Shown here: in pieces, positions 1-9,115 of the stretch
Numbering within the stretch: the stretch's first letter is position 1
Layout: each line of letters opens with the position of its first letter
Virus record (IMG/VR): IMGVR_UViG_3300048672_001068
Span: 1-44,264 of that record
From: a virus
Length of the DNA: 44,264 bases
Direction: 5' to 3' (one strand)
Notes under the pieces: model-generated
The model's database searches: none
What the model was told of the DNA's origin: nothing
The model's input: only the letters and a program-made list of their open reading frames with translations
Translations under genes and position numbers: made by a program

Positions 1-186
1 CGCTAGTTCCCGGCTGTTGCTTGGGGGGTGATATTCCGGGTGGTGGCTGGTGGGTTGGGTGTCTGCTGGTGTGGTGGTGCTTGGTGGCGGTGTGGCTGTG
101 TTGGTGGGTGGCTGCGGGTTGGTGTGGCGGTTGGCGGTGGCTGGCGACTTTGAGCCAAAAAACATTGGCGGCACATTTCCGCTGCC
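1..186. other. G/T-rich left end without a gene
   Basis: This stretch is dominated by GGTG, GTTGG and TGGTGG runs. The reading frames through it have no protein-like composition, and none has a convincing ribosome site. It precedes the first late gene, so it could hold a late promoter or the packaging (cos) site of this GpA-type terminase phage, but I see no definite signal. Confidence 0.5.
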
Positions 187-978
187 ATGTTCACATTCAC
201 CGTTCGCACCGCATCTGCATCCGCTGGCCTCAAAGAGTTCAGGGCCATGCTTCCCTATGTGGCGGCCAAAACGCTGACCGGCCTGGGTGGCGCTGTGTTC
301 ACCCGCATGCCCGGCGAGTTGCAAAAGCGGTTTGACCAGCCCACCTCGTACACGCTGAAGTCTGTGCGGCATGAGTTTGCCAACAAGGCCAAGCTGCGCA
401 GCGCGGTGGGGTTTCCGCAGTCGCAAGATGCCAGCGGCAAAAGCAAAAACGAATTCATGCGCCCCGGTGCCCAGGGCACCAGCTCGCGCCGCCAGAAGCG
501 CACCGAGTTTTTGCTGAGCAAACAGGGGTGGCTGCCGCCTGGGTGGATCACGGTGCCTGGCAGCCATGCCAAAAAGGCGCTTCTGGATGCCAGCGGAAAC
601 ATTCCGGGCAGCATCTACAAGCAAATCATCAACGTCCTGCAAATTCGGTACAACAAGCCCAAGCCCATCAGCCGGGCAAGCCAGCGCCGCGCTGCCGGGC
701 TGGGTGTGGACCGGGAATTTTTTGCGGTTGCGCCCGGCACCAACGCCCTGGGCCGCAATCGCGGTTACCTGCCCGCCGGGGTGTACCGGCGCACCAAAAA
801 AGGCCTGTTGCAGTATCTGTTGTTTGTGAAGCGGGCCGCCTACGACCAGCGCATTGACATGCGCGAGGTGGGCATGACGGTGGCCAAGGAGATGGGGCAG
901 GCCATTGTGGTGACGGCTTTTGCCGATGTGCGGGCGGCTTTTGCAGCCCGGCGGGCCAGCCGGGCGGGCAAGCCATGA
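187..978 (+). CDS. Phage tail-completion protein, gpZ-like (tentative)
   Basis: A 263-aa basic protein with no membrane segment. The N-terminal third (LKEFRAML, LPYVAAKTL) and the C-terminal helix rich in Ala/Arg resemble the layout of lambda gpZ-type minor tail proteins, which finish the tail before it joins the head. The middle carries a glycine/proline-rich LPPGWITVPGS loop. It overlaps the small terminase gene by ATGA, so the two are translationally coupled. In lambda order Z lies between FII and U. Here FII and U abut directly and no Z is found between them, which fits a displaced Z gene at the left end. The functional call is an inference; that this is a conserved phage structural gene is likely. 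Confidence 0.45.
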   Translation: MFTFTVRTASASAGLKEFRAMLPYVAAKTLTGLGGAVFTRMPGELQKRFDQPTSYTLKSVRHEFANKAKLRSAVGFPQSQDASGKSKNEFMRPGAQGTSSRRQKRTEFLLSKQGWLPPGWITVPGSHAKKALLDASGNIPGSIYKQIINVLQIRYNKPKPISRASQRRAAGLGVDREFFAVAPGTNALGRNRGYLPAGVYRRTKKGLLQYLLFVKRAAYDQRIDMREVGMTVAKEMGQAIVVTAFADVRAAFAARRASRAGKP

Positions 979-1511
979 CCACCAACCTGAATACCACCTG
1001 CACCCAGGCCCAGTTTGGCGAGTTGGTCGGCATTGGCCAGCCCGCCGTCAGCGACTTGCTGGCCCGCAACGTGTTGCAGCCGGGCCAGACCGCCGGGCAG
1101 TGGCTGACCAGCTACTGCGCCCACTTGCGCGAAATGGCCGCCGGGCGCGGCATGGATGGCGAACTGGCCTACCAACGTGCGGAGCTGGCACGGGTAAGCC
1201 GTGAGCGGGCGCAGATCAAGCTGAACGTGGAGCGCGGCGAGTTTGCGCCCATTGCCCTCATTGAACAGGTGCTAGCCACCGTGGGCCGCAGCGTGGCCGG
1301 GCTGCTGGAGCCGCTGCCCGCCCAAATCCACAAGCTGTGCCCGGCACTCACACCCGAAGCCGTGCGCGTGCTTCAAGCCGAAGTGTCGAAGGCCTGCGAC
1401 CTGGCCGCCGCCGCCGGGCTGGATGTGCTTGACGACCCGAAAGAAGGCGACCCATCCCAGCCTGCTGCCGACGGCGGCGAAGAGGATGCTCTGTTTGAAG
1501 ACGAACCCTGA
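975..1511 (+). CDS. Terminase small subunit (Nu1-like)
   Basis: A 178-aa protein that would recognise the packaging site and recruit the large terminase. The N-terminus is a winged-helix/HTH of the Nu1 type: TQAQFGELVGIGQPAVSDLL reads as helix-turn-helix. A helical segment follows (ELAYQRAELARVSRERAQIK), typical of the dimerisation region of this family. The C-terminus is acidic (DGGEEDALFEDEP), as expected for a tail that contacts TerL. The start at 975 overlaps the preceding stop (ATGA). Its position two genes before the GpA-type large subunit supports the call. Confidence 0.85.
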   Translation: MTTNLNTTCTQAQFGELVGIGQPAVSDLLARNVLQPGQTAGQWLTSYCAHLREMAAGRGMDGELAYQRAELARVSRERAQIKLNVERGEFAPIALIEQVLATVGRSVAGLLEPLPAQIHKLCPALTPEAVRVLQAEVSKACDLAAAAGLDVLDDPKEGDPSQPAADGGEEDALFEDEP

Positions 1512-1520
1512 AAGAACCCC

Positions 1521-1946
1521 ATGACGAACGACCAATCCATTGAGCAAGAAATCCAGGCCAAAGGACTGACTGCACCCCGCGTCACGCCTGCCGATATTGA
1601 GGCAAACATTGCCAGCGAGTATTACTTCACCGCTGGTGATGGCTTTGCGGGGGCTGTCAGTGTCAGCCCTGAATTTGTGAACAGCGAACGAGGCCCAGAC
1701 GGATTTCCAGTTATCTGCCCCCCTGAGCAGCTTGACCTGCTGACTTTCTGCGTCCTGGTGTTGAAAAACGGCTTCACAGTCACAGGTGAAAGTGCCTGCG
1801 CAAGCCCTGAAAACTTTGACGAAGAGGTGGGGCGCAAGATTGCTCGCGCCAATGCGGTTCAAAAAATCTGGCCCCTTATGGGCTACGAGCTGCGCAGCAG
1901 GTTGGCTGCGATGGAAGAGCTTGAGGAGTCCAAGCGGACGGACTAA
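1521..1946 (+). CDS. Phage gp49/gp66-family protein of unknown function
   Basis: A 141-aa protein matching the N4 gp49 / Sf6 gene 66 family by its C-terminal half: CPPEQLDLLTFCVLVLKNGF, then ESACASPENFDEEVGRKIA, then AVQKIWPLMGYELR. These are the hallmark blocks of that family. Its role is not established; it is often found near packaging or lysis genes. It starts 9 bases after the small terminase and ends 3 bases before the large terminase, so it belongs to the packaging operon. Base composition is slightly less GC-rich than its neighbours, which may reflect a later insertion between TerS and TerL. Confidence 0.8.
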   Translation: MTNDQSIEQEIQAKGLTAPRVTPADIEANIASEYYFTAGDGFAGAVSVSPEFVNSERGPDGFPVICPPEQLDLLTFCVLVLKNGFTVTGESACASPENFDEEVGRKIARANAVQKIWPLMGYELRSRLAAMEELEESKRTD

Positions 1947-1949
1947 CCC

Positions 1950-4337
1950 ATGCTCCCTTGCGACCTACCCCCCGATGTTCTGGCCAGCTTGTGGGCGCAT
2001 GTGCCTGCGGAGCAGCGGGCCAGCATTCGGGCGGCGGCACGCAAAGGGCTGGAAGCCCTCAAAACCCCCGAGCCCATCAGCCTGCCTGACTGGGCCAACA
2101 AGCATTTTTACCTGTCCGCCGAAAGCAGCCAGGCGCAAAAGCGGTGGGAGAGCTACCCGTACCAGGTGGGCATGCTGCACGCGATGGGCGATGACCACAT
2201 TGAAGAGGTCACCATCAAAAAAAGCGCCCGCGTGGGTTACACCAAGATGATTTTGGCCGCCATGGCCTACTTTGCGCAGCACAAACGGCGCAATCAGTGC
2301 ATATGGCAGCCCACCGATGCCGACAGCGACGAGTTCTGCAAGGCCGAAGTGGAGCCCATGCTGCGCGATGTGCGCGTGATGCAGACCGTGCTGCCCAGCT
2401 TCATGCGCAAAAGCAAGGCCAACACGCTGAACATGAAGAAGTTCCTGGGCAGCATCCTGTTCATGAAGGGTGGCACCAGCAGCGGCAACTACCGGCGCAT
2501 GACCTTGCAGGTGGCCATTGGCGATGAGTTCAGCGCGTTTGACCAGAAAATTGAAAAGTCGTCAGACCCTTGGACGCTGATGCACAAGCGGCTGGAGGGG
2601 GCCACCTACCCCAAGCTGATTTTGGGCAGCACACCACGCCTGAAAGGGTTGGATCACATCGAGCGGCGCGAGCAGGCCGCCACCGCCCGCATGCGCTACC
2701 ACCTTGCCTGCCCGCACTGTGGCGAAGACCACCCGCTGCTGCCTGGGCGGCTGGATGTGTCGCTCATCAACCAGGGCAAGCCCGTGCGCACCGGGTTTCA
2801 GTGGGATGCCGAAGACCCCGAGGGCAGCGTGCGCCACGTTTGCCCGCACTGCCTGCAAAGTATTGACCAGGCCACCTACCTGGAGCTGTGGCACCACGGC
2901 CACTGGGCCAGCGACTGCGGAAACTACCACCTGTACGCCGATGGAACCTGGACGGACGGCACCGGCTGCAAGCTGACGCACCCGCCGCGCCACGTTGCAT
3001 TCCATGTGTGGACGGCCTACAGCCCACAGACCACCTGGGCCGTGATCGTGCGCGAAATGCTGGACGCACTGCGGGCCAAACAGGCCGGTGATGCCGCCGC
3101 ACTGGAGGGGTTTACCAACGAAACCTTGGGCGAAACCTGGCAGGAAGAGGTAGAGGCCAACGACAGCCACGAGCTGCAAAAACGCGCCGAAGCCTACCCA
3201 CTGCGCCGCGTGCCCCCCGGTGGCCTGGAGCTGGTGGCCGGGGTTGACGTGCAAGACAAGTGGTGGGCTGTCACCGTGTACGCCATTGGCCGGGGTGAAG
3301 AGAGCTGGGTGATCGACTGGCAGGTGATTGAGGGCAACCTGAGCAAACAGACCGAGTGGGAAGAGCGGCTGTACCCCTACCTCTGCACCACCTTCTGGCA
3401 CTGGCACGGGGCACCCATGCGCATACGCGCCGTGGGTATTGACACGGGCGGCAACCACACCCACGACGTGTACACCTTCGCCCGCAACCACGCGCACGAA
3501 AAGTTCTTCGCCCTCAAAGGCGACAGCCAGCCACACAAGCCCATCAAGGGCCGAAGCAGCAGCCAGGACGTGAACTACCGTGGCCGCATTCTGAAAAACG
3601 GCGTGAAGCTGCACATGGTGGGCACCGACACGGCCAAAGACCTGATTTTTGGCCGCTTGAAGATTGAGCAGCCCGGCCCAGGCTACATGCACTTCAGCGA
3701 GTTTCTGCCTCTGGAGTTCTACACCGGCCTGACCAGCGAAGTGCGCCGCACCGTGCGCACCGCACGCGGCGATGTGAAGCACTGGGTCAAAACCGTGGCC
3801 CGCAACGAGCCGCTGGATACCACCGTGTACGCCATTTTTGCCAGCCACGCCCTGGGCCACCACACCTACACCCAGCACATGTGGGACAGGCTGGAACAGA
3901 GCCTGCTGCCCGACCTGTTCAGCCCCGCGCCACCCATGCCCGAGCAGCCCGCCGCCCAGCCAGTGGTCAACCAGCAGATGACAACTCAGCAAGCTGCCGT
4001 GGCGGCAGCGGTGACGGCCACCCCCACCCAGGGCCCAGCCCATGAACAAGCCATTCAGCAGCCTGAAAATGCATCAAAAAAAGAAGCTGAAAACACAATA
4101 CCAGCAAGCGCAGACGCGCAAAAACATGATGAAAATGAGCATGAAAATGCCCATGCACAACAGCGGCCACCACTGACCCAGCATGCCGCCAGTGCTGGCG
4201 AGCAGGCCCAGCCAAAACCAACCCCGCCAGCCACCCAGCCAGTGCGCATTGCCACCAAGCCGGTGGCACGCCGCCGCACGCCCGCGCCTGCCAGACCGTT
4301 TGCCCCCAGCGGCTGGCTGGAGCGGGGCTTTACCTGA
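1950..4337 (+). CDS. Terminase large subunit, lambda GpA type
   Basis: A 795-aa ATP-driven DNA packaging motor and nuclease. The Walker A-like motif KKSARVGYTK is at residues 90-99, very close to the lambda GpA version. The Walker B acidic pair is D192-E193 (VAIGDEFSAFD), and the coupling motif GSTPRLKGLDH is near 226-236. Two CPHC zinc-binding pairs follow, the first at 254-257. The nuclease half shows GVDVQDKWW and AVGIDTGGNH, the acidic strands of the RNase H-like fold. The last 140 residues or so are a low-complexity Ala/Gln/Pro/Lys tail beyond the usual family length. GpA-type enzymes normally cut at cos sites, so cohesive ends are expected. It starts 3 bases after the preceding stop. 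Confidence 0.95.
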   Translation: MLPCDLPPDVLASLWAHVPAEQRASIRAAARKGLEALKTPEPISLPDWANKHFYLSAESSQAQKRWESYPYQVGMLHAMGDDHIEEVTIKKSARVGYTKMILAAMAYFAQHKRRNQCIWQPTDADSDEFCKAEVEPMLRDVRVMQTVLPSFMRKSKANTLNMKKFLGSILFMKGGTSSGNYRRMTLQVAIGDEFSAFDQKIEKSSDPWTLMHKRLEGATYPKLILGSTPRLKGLDHIERREQAATARMRYHLACPHCGEDHPLLPGRLDVSLINQGKPVRTGFQWDAEDPEGSVRHVCPHCLQSIDQATYLELWHHGHWASDCGNYHLYADGTWTDGTGCKLTHPPRHVAFHVWTAYSPQTTWAVIVREMLDALRAKQAGDAAALEGFTNETLGETWQEEVEANDSHELQKRAEAYPLRRVPPGGLELVAGVDVQDKWWAVTVYAIGRGEESWVIDWQVIEGNLSKQTEWEERLYPYLCTTFWHWHGAPMRIRAVGIDTGGNHTHDVYTFARNHAHEKFFALKGDSQPHKPIKGRSSSQDVNYRGRILKNGVKLHMVGTDTAKDLIFGRLKIEQPGPGYMHFSEFLPLEFYTGLTSEVRRTVRTARGDVKHWVKTVARNEPLDTTVYAIFASHALGHHTYTQHMWDRLEQSLLPDLFSPAPPMPEQPAAQPVVNQQMTTQQAAVAAAVTATPTQGPAHEQAIQQPENASKKEAENTIPASADAQKHDENEHENAHAQQRPPLTQHAASAGEQAQPKPTPPATQPVRIATKPVARRRTPAPARPFAPSGWLERGFT

Positions 4338-4357
4338 CAACACAAGGCCCGCCAACC

Positions 4358-4840
4358 ATGATGACGACAGAAAACACCGCCACCTCCGCCGCCGAAGCCA
4401 TTGGCGACGACCACCACACCGCCGCCAGCCTGGCCGCCTTCAGGAAAGCAGCCATGGCCGCCGCGCAAAGCAAAAACCGCACGCCAGCGCAGAGCGAAGA
4501 CGATGCGGCGCTGCTGGAATCGGAGTTTGCGCGGGTGGCCCGCACTGAACTTGGTCTGGAGGATGCCCGTGCCAGCCAGGTGGCCCGCGCTTTTGTGCTG
4601 GGGCTGCGCCGCAACTACGGTGCCCAGCGCATCTACATCCCATGCATTGACAAGACCGAGCGCAACCGCTCCATTCGGGCCGAGTTCAACGGCACCAACG
4701 CAGCCCAGGTGATGCGCAGGCACAGCATCAGCCGGGCGCGGCTGTACCAGATTGTCAAAGAGGGTGGCGGTGTTGGCGTTGCCTGCGCCGGTGCTGGTTC
4801 GGGTGTGAGTGCGGGTGCTGGTGCGGGCGCAAAAGTCTAG
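4358..4840 (+). CDS. Mor/C-family transcription activator
   Basis: A 160-aa protein with the Mor/C signature of Mu-like phages: NYGAQRIYIPCIDKTERNR at about residues 87-105, followed by IRAEFNGTNAAQVMRRH and the HTH SRARLYQIVK. In Mu, Mor and C activate middle and late promoters. Here the gene sits inside the morphogenesis cluster between TerL and gpW, which is unusual. The C-terminal 25 residues are a simple Gly/Ala/Val tail. The first copy of a 32-bp direct repeat begins at the stop codon, and the second copy precedes the capsid gene; these may be its binding sites. Family assignment is firm; the target promoters are inference. Confidence 0.82.
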   Translation: MMTTENTATSAAEAIGDDHHTAASLAAFRKAAMAAAQSKNRTPAQSEDDAALLESEFARVARTELGLEDARASQVARAFVLGLRRNYGAQRIYIPCIDKTERNRSIRAEFNGTNAAQVMRRHSISRARLYQIVKEGGGVGVACAGAGSGVSAGAGAGAKV

Positions 4841-4862
4841 TTTCTTGCTTAAAAGTTGCACA
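4831..4862. repeat. Direct repeat copy 1, upstream of gpW
   Basis: The first 24 bases are identical to 6824-6847, and the next eight match at six positions (GTTGCACA here, ACTGCACA there). The core reads GTCTAGTTTCTTGCTT. It overlaps the end of the Mor-like gene and lies about 70 bases before the gpW start. It is AT-rich in a GC-rich region. It could be an activator site, a promoter element or an RNA element. Confidence 0.85.
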
Positions 4863-4929
4863 TGCGGCATGCAAATCTCGCGCAATCAGCGCATTGCGCA
4901 CGCAACAACCAAACGCACCCCACACGCAC

Positions 4930-5184
4930 ATGACCACACCACTGCAAGATGCCCAGGCCAAAGTGGCCGAATACCTGGCCGCCGAGGCCGCCGTGCTGGA
5001 GGGCAAAGAGGTGCGCCTTGGCATGGGTGGCCAGGGCATTGACCGTACCCTGCGCATGGAAGACCTGGCCCAAATTCGCGCCGGGCGGCAGGAGTGGGAG
5101 GGCCGGGTTGCCACCCTGCAAATGAAAGCCAGCCGCACGCCGCGCATTGGTGGCCTGGGCTTTGCCGTGGCCAACTTCGGGTAA
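4930..5184 (+). CDS. Head-tail joining protein, gpW-like
   Basis: An 84-aa protein of alpha + beta type. LQDAQAKVAEYLAAEAAVLE forms the first helix, VRLGMGGQGIDRTLRMEDL the strand pair, and IRAGRQEWEGRVATLQ the second helix, which is the order seen in lambda gpW. GpW plugs the portal after packaging and allows the tail to attach. The ATG at 4930 gives the expected family length; an upstream in-frame ATG at 4894 would add 12 residues with no family support. Its place immediately before the portal gene supports the call. Confidence 0.8.
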   Translation: MTTPLQDAQAKVAEYLAAEAAVLEGKEVRLGMGGQGIDRTLRMEDLAQIRAGRQEWEGRVATLQMKASRTPRIGGLGFAVANFG

Positions 5185-5196
5185 GGGGTGGCGGAC

Positions 5197-6819
5197 ATGG
5201 CGCAGCAAGCACAAGCAAAACTCCCGCCGATGAACTTGGTGGACAGGGTGGTGGGCTACATCAGCCCCGCCGCAGGCCTGCGCCGCGTTGGTGCCCGCCA
5301 CACGTTGAACGCCATTCAGGCATCGGCCCGGCCCCATGAGGCCGCCGAGCGCAGCGGGCACCGCAAATTCTTCACCGATGGGCTTGGCCCCAACAACATT
5401 GTGGGCGCGAGTGCATCGGCCATCAGAGCGCAAGCCCGCCACATCGAGCGCAACAGCGACATTGGGCGCGGCATTTTGCGCACTATGAAAAACAACATCG
5501 TCGGCCCCAACGGCATTGGCGTTGAGCCCCAGCCGCGCCGCCTTGATGGAACCATCCATGAGGAATACGCCGCCACCCTGCGCCGCCTGTACCGTGAGTT
5601 TTGCCGGGCACCTGAAGTGACCGGCCAGTACACCATGAGCGGATTGCAGCGCATGGTGGTGGGCGCATGGATGCGCGATGGCGAATGCTTTGGCCAGCAC
5701 CTGATGGGCACTGTGCCCGGCCTGCAACATGGCAGCAGCGTGCCCTACAGCATTGAAAACTTCGAGTCTGACTTTGTGCCGCTGGATTACAGCAACGGCA
5801 GCACCATCACCCAGGGTGTAGAGAAAAACGCCTGGGGCCGCCCCATTGCGTACTACGTGTACAAGGGCCACCCGAAAGAATCGACCTTTCTGGCATCGGG
5901 CAGCGCCGGATTGAAGCGTGTGGGCGCAGAACGCATGCTGCACATTGCCCTGCGCGACCGGCTGGGGCAGATGCGCGGCATCAGCGAATTTGCCAGCATC
6001 ATCATGCGGCTTCAAGACATCAAGGAGTATGAGGACAGCGAGCGCATCGCCGCCAAAGTGGCCGCCGCACTCACGGCCTACGTGAAGCGCGGCAGCCCCG
6101 ATGTGTACGACCCCAACGCCGATGGCAACACAGACCCCGCCACGGGTGATCCCATGCCGCGCAACATCAGCCTGGCACCCGGCACCATCATTGACAGCCT
6201 GGCAGCGGGCGAAGAGATTGGCCTGATTGACAGCAAGCGGCCCAACCCCAACGTGTTGCCATTCAGGCAGGGACAGCTTCGGGCCGTGGCTGCTGGCATT
6301 GGGGCCAGCTACAGCACCATCAGCCGCGACTATGGCGGCACCTACAGCAGCCAGCGGCAAGAGCTGGTGGAGCAGTGGATCAACTACGCCACCCTGACCG
6401 ATGAATTCACGGGCCAGTGGCTGGAGCCTGTGTGGCGAAACATTGTGCTGATGGCCCACCTGTCTGGCGTGGCACCGTACCCCAAAGACCTGCTGCCAGG
6501 CAGCGCGGACGATGCGCTTTACATCGCGCAGAGCATGCCGTGGATTGACCCCGTCAAAGAAGCCAACGCTTACTCAATCCTGGTGCAAAACGGCTTTGCC
6601 AGTGAGGTGGAGGTGATGCGCAAACGCGGCGTGAACCCGCGTGATCTGCTGGACCAGATTACCCAGTGGCGCAAACAGACCGATGAACGCGGGCTGATTT
6701 TTACCAGCAACCCCGCGCACAACCCCGCATACAACGCCGCAGCCAGTGCCAACGCGGCTGCCAGCGCAGCCAGTGGCGGTAAGGCTGGAAGCGGTGCGCA
6801 ACAAACAGCCGCAAAGTGA
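5197..6819 (+). CDS. Portal protein, lambda family
   Basis: A 540-aa protein forming the dodecameric DNA channel at the capsid vertex. Family landmarks include ARHIERNSDIGRGILRTM near the N-terminus (the lambda-portal block on DNA-entry helices), NNIVGPNGIGVEPQP, and WMRDGECFGQHL. The C-terminal third holds YSTISRDYGGTYSSQRQELV and the typical tail ending in small residues. I chose ATG 5197 because AAGGGG at 5183-5188 lies 8 bases upstream. A GTG at 5188 would overlap that Shine-Dalgarno site. The second copy of the 32-bp direct repeat begins 5 bases after the stop. Confidence 0.93.
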   Translation: MAQQAQAKLPPMNLVDRVVGYISPAAGLRRVGARHTLNAIQASARPHEAAERSGHRKFFTDGLGPNNIVGASASAIRAQARHIERNSDIGRGILRTMKNNIVGPNGIGVEPQPRRLDGTIHEEYAATLRRLYREFCRAPEVTGQYTMSGLQRMVVGAWMRDGECFGQHLMGTVPGLQHGSSVPYSIENFESDFVPLDYSNGSTITQGVEKNAWGRPIAYYVYKGHPKESTFLASGSAGLKRVGAERMLHIALRDRLGQMRGISEFASIIMRLQDIKEYEDSERIAAKVAAALTAYVKRGSPDVYDPNADGNTDPATGDPMPRNISLAPGTIIDSLAAGEEIGLIDSKRPNPNVLPFRQGQLRAVAAGIGASYSTISRDYGGTYSSQRQELVEQWINYATLTDEFTGQWLEPVWRNIVLMAHLSGVAPYPKDLLPGSADDALYIAQSMPWIDPVKEANAYSILVQNGFASEVEVMRKRGVNPRDLLDQITQWRKQTDERGLIFTSNPAHNPAYNAAASANAAASAASGGKAGSGAQQTAAK

Positions 6820-6823
6820 GCAA

Positions 6824-6855
6824 AAAAGTCTAGTTTCTTGCTTAAAAACTGCACA
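6824..6855. repeat. Direct repeat copy 2, upstream of the capsid fusion gene
   Basis: Second copy of the element at 4831-4862; 24 identical bases plus six of the next eight. It fills most of the 60-base gap between the portal stop and the capsid-fusion start at 6880. Here it is entirely non-coding, which argues that its conservation is not due to protein sequence. Confidence 0.85.
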
Positions 6856-6879
6856 AACACCGCACGAACATCCATCCCC

Positions 6880-9015
6880 ATGCCACAAGCCACACAACCC
6901 CAACCCTGGTACGCCATCCGCAAGCGCAGCCCACAAGCCAGCGCGGCCATGGGCGTGCAAGCACCGGCAGAAATTCTGATTTACGGTGACATTGGCGAAA
7001 GCTGGTGGGAAGAAACCGTTTCTGCCCGCCAGTTTGTGAAAGACATTGCCGCCATTGACGCGCAGGCCATCACCATCCGCATCAACAGCAACGGCGGCAG
7101 CGTGCCCGACGGAATTGCCATCTACAACGCCATCAAGCGGCACCCAGCCACCGTTACCACGGTGGTTGACGGCATGGCCCTGAGCATTGCCAGCCTGATT
7201 GCCATGGCCGGTGACACGGTGGAGATTGCCGAAAACGGCGTTTTCATGGTGCATGCGCCCTGGGTAATGTGGGCCAGTGGCAACGCCATTCAGCTGCGCG
7301 AGCTGGCTGACCAGCTTGATGTGTGGTCGGCTGCGGTTTGCACCAGCATGGTTTCAAAAACCGGCAAGCCCGAGGCCGAAATGCTGGCCCTGCTGACCGA
7401 CGGAAAAGACCACTGGTACACCGCCGCCCAGGCCGTGGAAATGGGCTTTGCCGATGCCGTGATTTCAGCCGCCCCGGTGGCCGCGCATGCCAGCGCCATG
7501 CTGGCCAGCGCCCGATTCAACCCCGAAAACATGCCAGCCGCTGTGCGGGCCTGTTTGTACCCTGCGGCAGCCGCCGCACTTCCCCCCGTGGCGCAAGCCA
7601 CACCCACCCAGGAGCCATCCATGCCCCAAAGCGTGAACCCCCAGGCGGCTGCACCCCAACAGCCTGCCGCCCCGGCACAAGCCGCAACCAATGATGCCGC
7701 CGCCATTCGCGCCCAGGCACTGGCCGACGATGCGCAGCGCCGCAGCGGCATTCGGGCTGCGTTTGCCCCGTTCATGTCGCACCCCGGCATGAGCGAGCTG
7801 GCCACCCAGCTGGAAAACGACCACAACACCACCGTGCAAGCCGCCAACCAAAAAATTCTGGCCAAGCTGGGCGAGAGTGCCGCCCCCATTGCCGGTGGCC
7901 GCCTGTACACCGCCGAAGACGAGACCGACAAGCGCCGCACCGCCATGGTGAGCGCCATGCTGATGCGTGCCGGCGTGCCTGTGGCCAAAGAGCACCAGAA
8001 CGCGGGTGCCAACCCATACCGTGGCCGCACCCTGCTGGCAATGGCAGAGGCCAGCCTGCAAGCCCAGGGTATCAACACCAACCAGTATGGCGACAGCCGC
8101 AAGCTGGTGGCCGCTGCATTCACGCAAAGCACAGGGGATTTCCCCATCCTGCTGGAAAACGTGCTTCACAAAACATTGTTGAGTGCTTACAACCTGAAGC
8201 CATTCACCTGGAAGCGCTTTTGCAAAACCGGCAGCGTTGGTGATTTCCGGGCCCACAACCGCTATCGCCGGGGAACTTTTGGCAATTTGCAGGGAAAAAC
8301 TGAAACTGGCGAGTTCCAGTTCGGCCACATGGGCGATGCCGAAAAAGCCAGCATCACAGCTGGAACCAAAGGCTTGATCATTGGTATAAGCCGAGAAATG
8401 GTGATCAATGATGACCTGAGCGCCATCACCGACCAGGCATCTGATTTGGGCTTGTCTGCCGCCCGCACCGTTGAAGACGACGTGTACGCCGCGCTGCTGT
8501 CTAACAACGGCATGGGGCCAACTATGAGCGACGGAAAACCGATGATCCACGCTGATCACGGCAACATCGCCACGGGTGCAATGTCGGTCGTTGCGTTTGA
8601 TGCTATCCGCTCTCTGATGGGTCGGCAAAAAGACGTTGGCGGCAAAAACTTTACCGATCTGCGCCCTGATGTGCTGCTGTGCCCGCTGGAGCTGCAAGGC
8701 ACAGCCAAGGTCATCAATGATGCGCAGTTTGACCCCAGCGCCACCAATTCCAGCGTGCCCAATAGGTCGCGCAACATGATCCGCGACATTGTGGATACCC
8801 CTCGCCTGTCTGGTGCGCCTTACTGGGTGTTTGCCCCAGCCATGGAGTCACCAGCCCTTGAAGTGGCCTTCCTGGATGGCAACAGCGAGCCTTACCTGGA
8901 AATGAAAGACATTTTCACAGGCGATGGCATGCAGTGGAAGGCGGTCCTGGATTACGGCGTTGCCGGTATTGACTGGCGCGGCGTTGTCCGCTGCACGGGC
9001 GCAGCAGCGACTTGA
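6880..9015 (+). CDS. ClpP-like prohead protease fused to major capsid protein
   Basis: A 711-aa fusion. Residues 30-195 are a ClpP/crotonase-fold serine protease: Ser102 in GMALS, His125 in FMVHAP, and Asp177 in TDGKDHWYTA align with the ClpP catalytic triad. An Ala/Pro/Gln linker (about 225-285) follows. Residues from about 290 are a scaffold-like helical segment, then the HK97-fold capsid domain (FPILLENVLHKTLLSAY, MVINDDLSAIT, VDTPRLSG). The protease should cut itself away from the shell protein during prohead maturation. The fused layout is known in related phages, so it is not a frameshift artefact. ATG 6880 gives the expected N-terminus; upstream in-frame codons run through the repeat element. 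Confidence 0.93.
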   Translation: MPQATQPQPWYAIRKRSPQASAAMGVQAPAEILIYGDIGESWWEETVSARQFVKDIAAIDAQAITIRINSNGGSVPDGIAIYNAIKRHPATVTTVVDGMALSIASLIAMAGDTVEIAENGVFMVHAPWVMWASGNAIQLRELADQLDVWSAAVCTSMVSKTGKPEAEMLALLTDGKDHWYTAAQAVEMGFADAVISAAPVAAHASAMLASARFNPENMPAAVRACLYPAAAAALPPVAQATPTQEPSMPQSVNPQAAAPQQPAAPAQAATNDAAAIRAQALADDAQRRSGIRAAFAPFMSHPGMSELATQLENDHNTTVQAANQKILAKLGESAAPIAGGRLYTAEDETDKRRTAMVSAMLMRAGVPVAKEHQNAGANPYRGRTLLAMAEASLQAQGINTNQYGDSRKLVAAAFTQSTGDFPILLENVLHKTLLSAYNLKPFTWKRFCKTGSVGDFRAHNRYRRGTFGNLQGKTETGEFQFGHMGDAEKASITAGTKGLIIGISREMVINDDLSAITDQASDLGLSAARTVEDDVYAALLSNNGMGPTMSDGKPMIHADHGNIATGAMSVVAFDAIRSLMGRQKDVGGKNFTDLRPDVLLCPLELQGTAKVINDAQFDPSATNSSVPNRSRNMIRDIVDTPRLSGAPYWVFAPAMESPALEVAFLDGNSEPYLEMKDIFTGDGMQWKAVLDYGVAGIDWRGVVRCTGAAAT

Positions 9016-9115
9016 TGCCCGGTAGGCGCGCCCACCCAGCGGCGCACCTGCAACGCACACAACGCACCCATTCGCCCATCCATCCATTCAACGACAGATA
9101 TTCAGGAGCCTGATC

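Noticed and set aside
2562-6459. Long minus-strand frames opposite the large terminase (to 4049) and portal (4849-6459).
   Set aside because: They are antisense shadows of firm genes, typical of GC-rich DNA; composition is His/Val/Gly-rich with no motifs or ribosome sites.
7465-8697. 410-aa minus-strand frame opposite the capsid fusion.
   Set aside because: Shadow of the capsid gene; low-complexity Gly/Gln/His composition.
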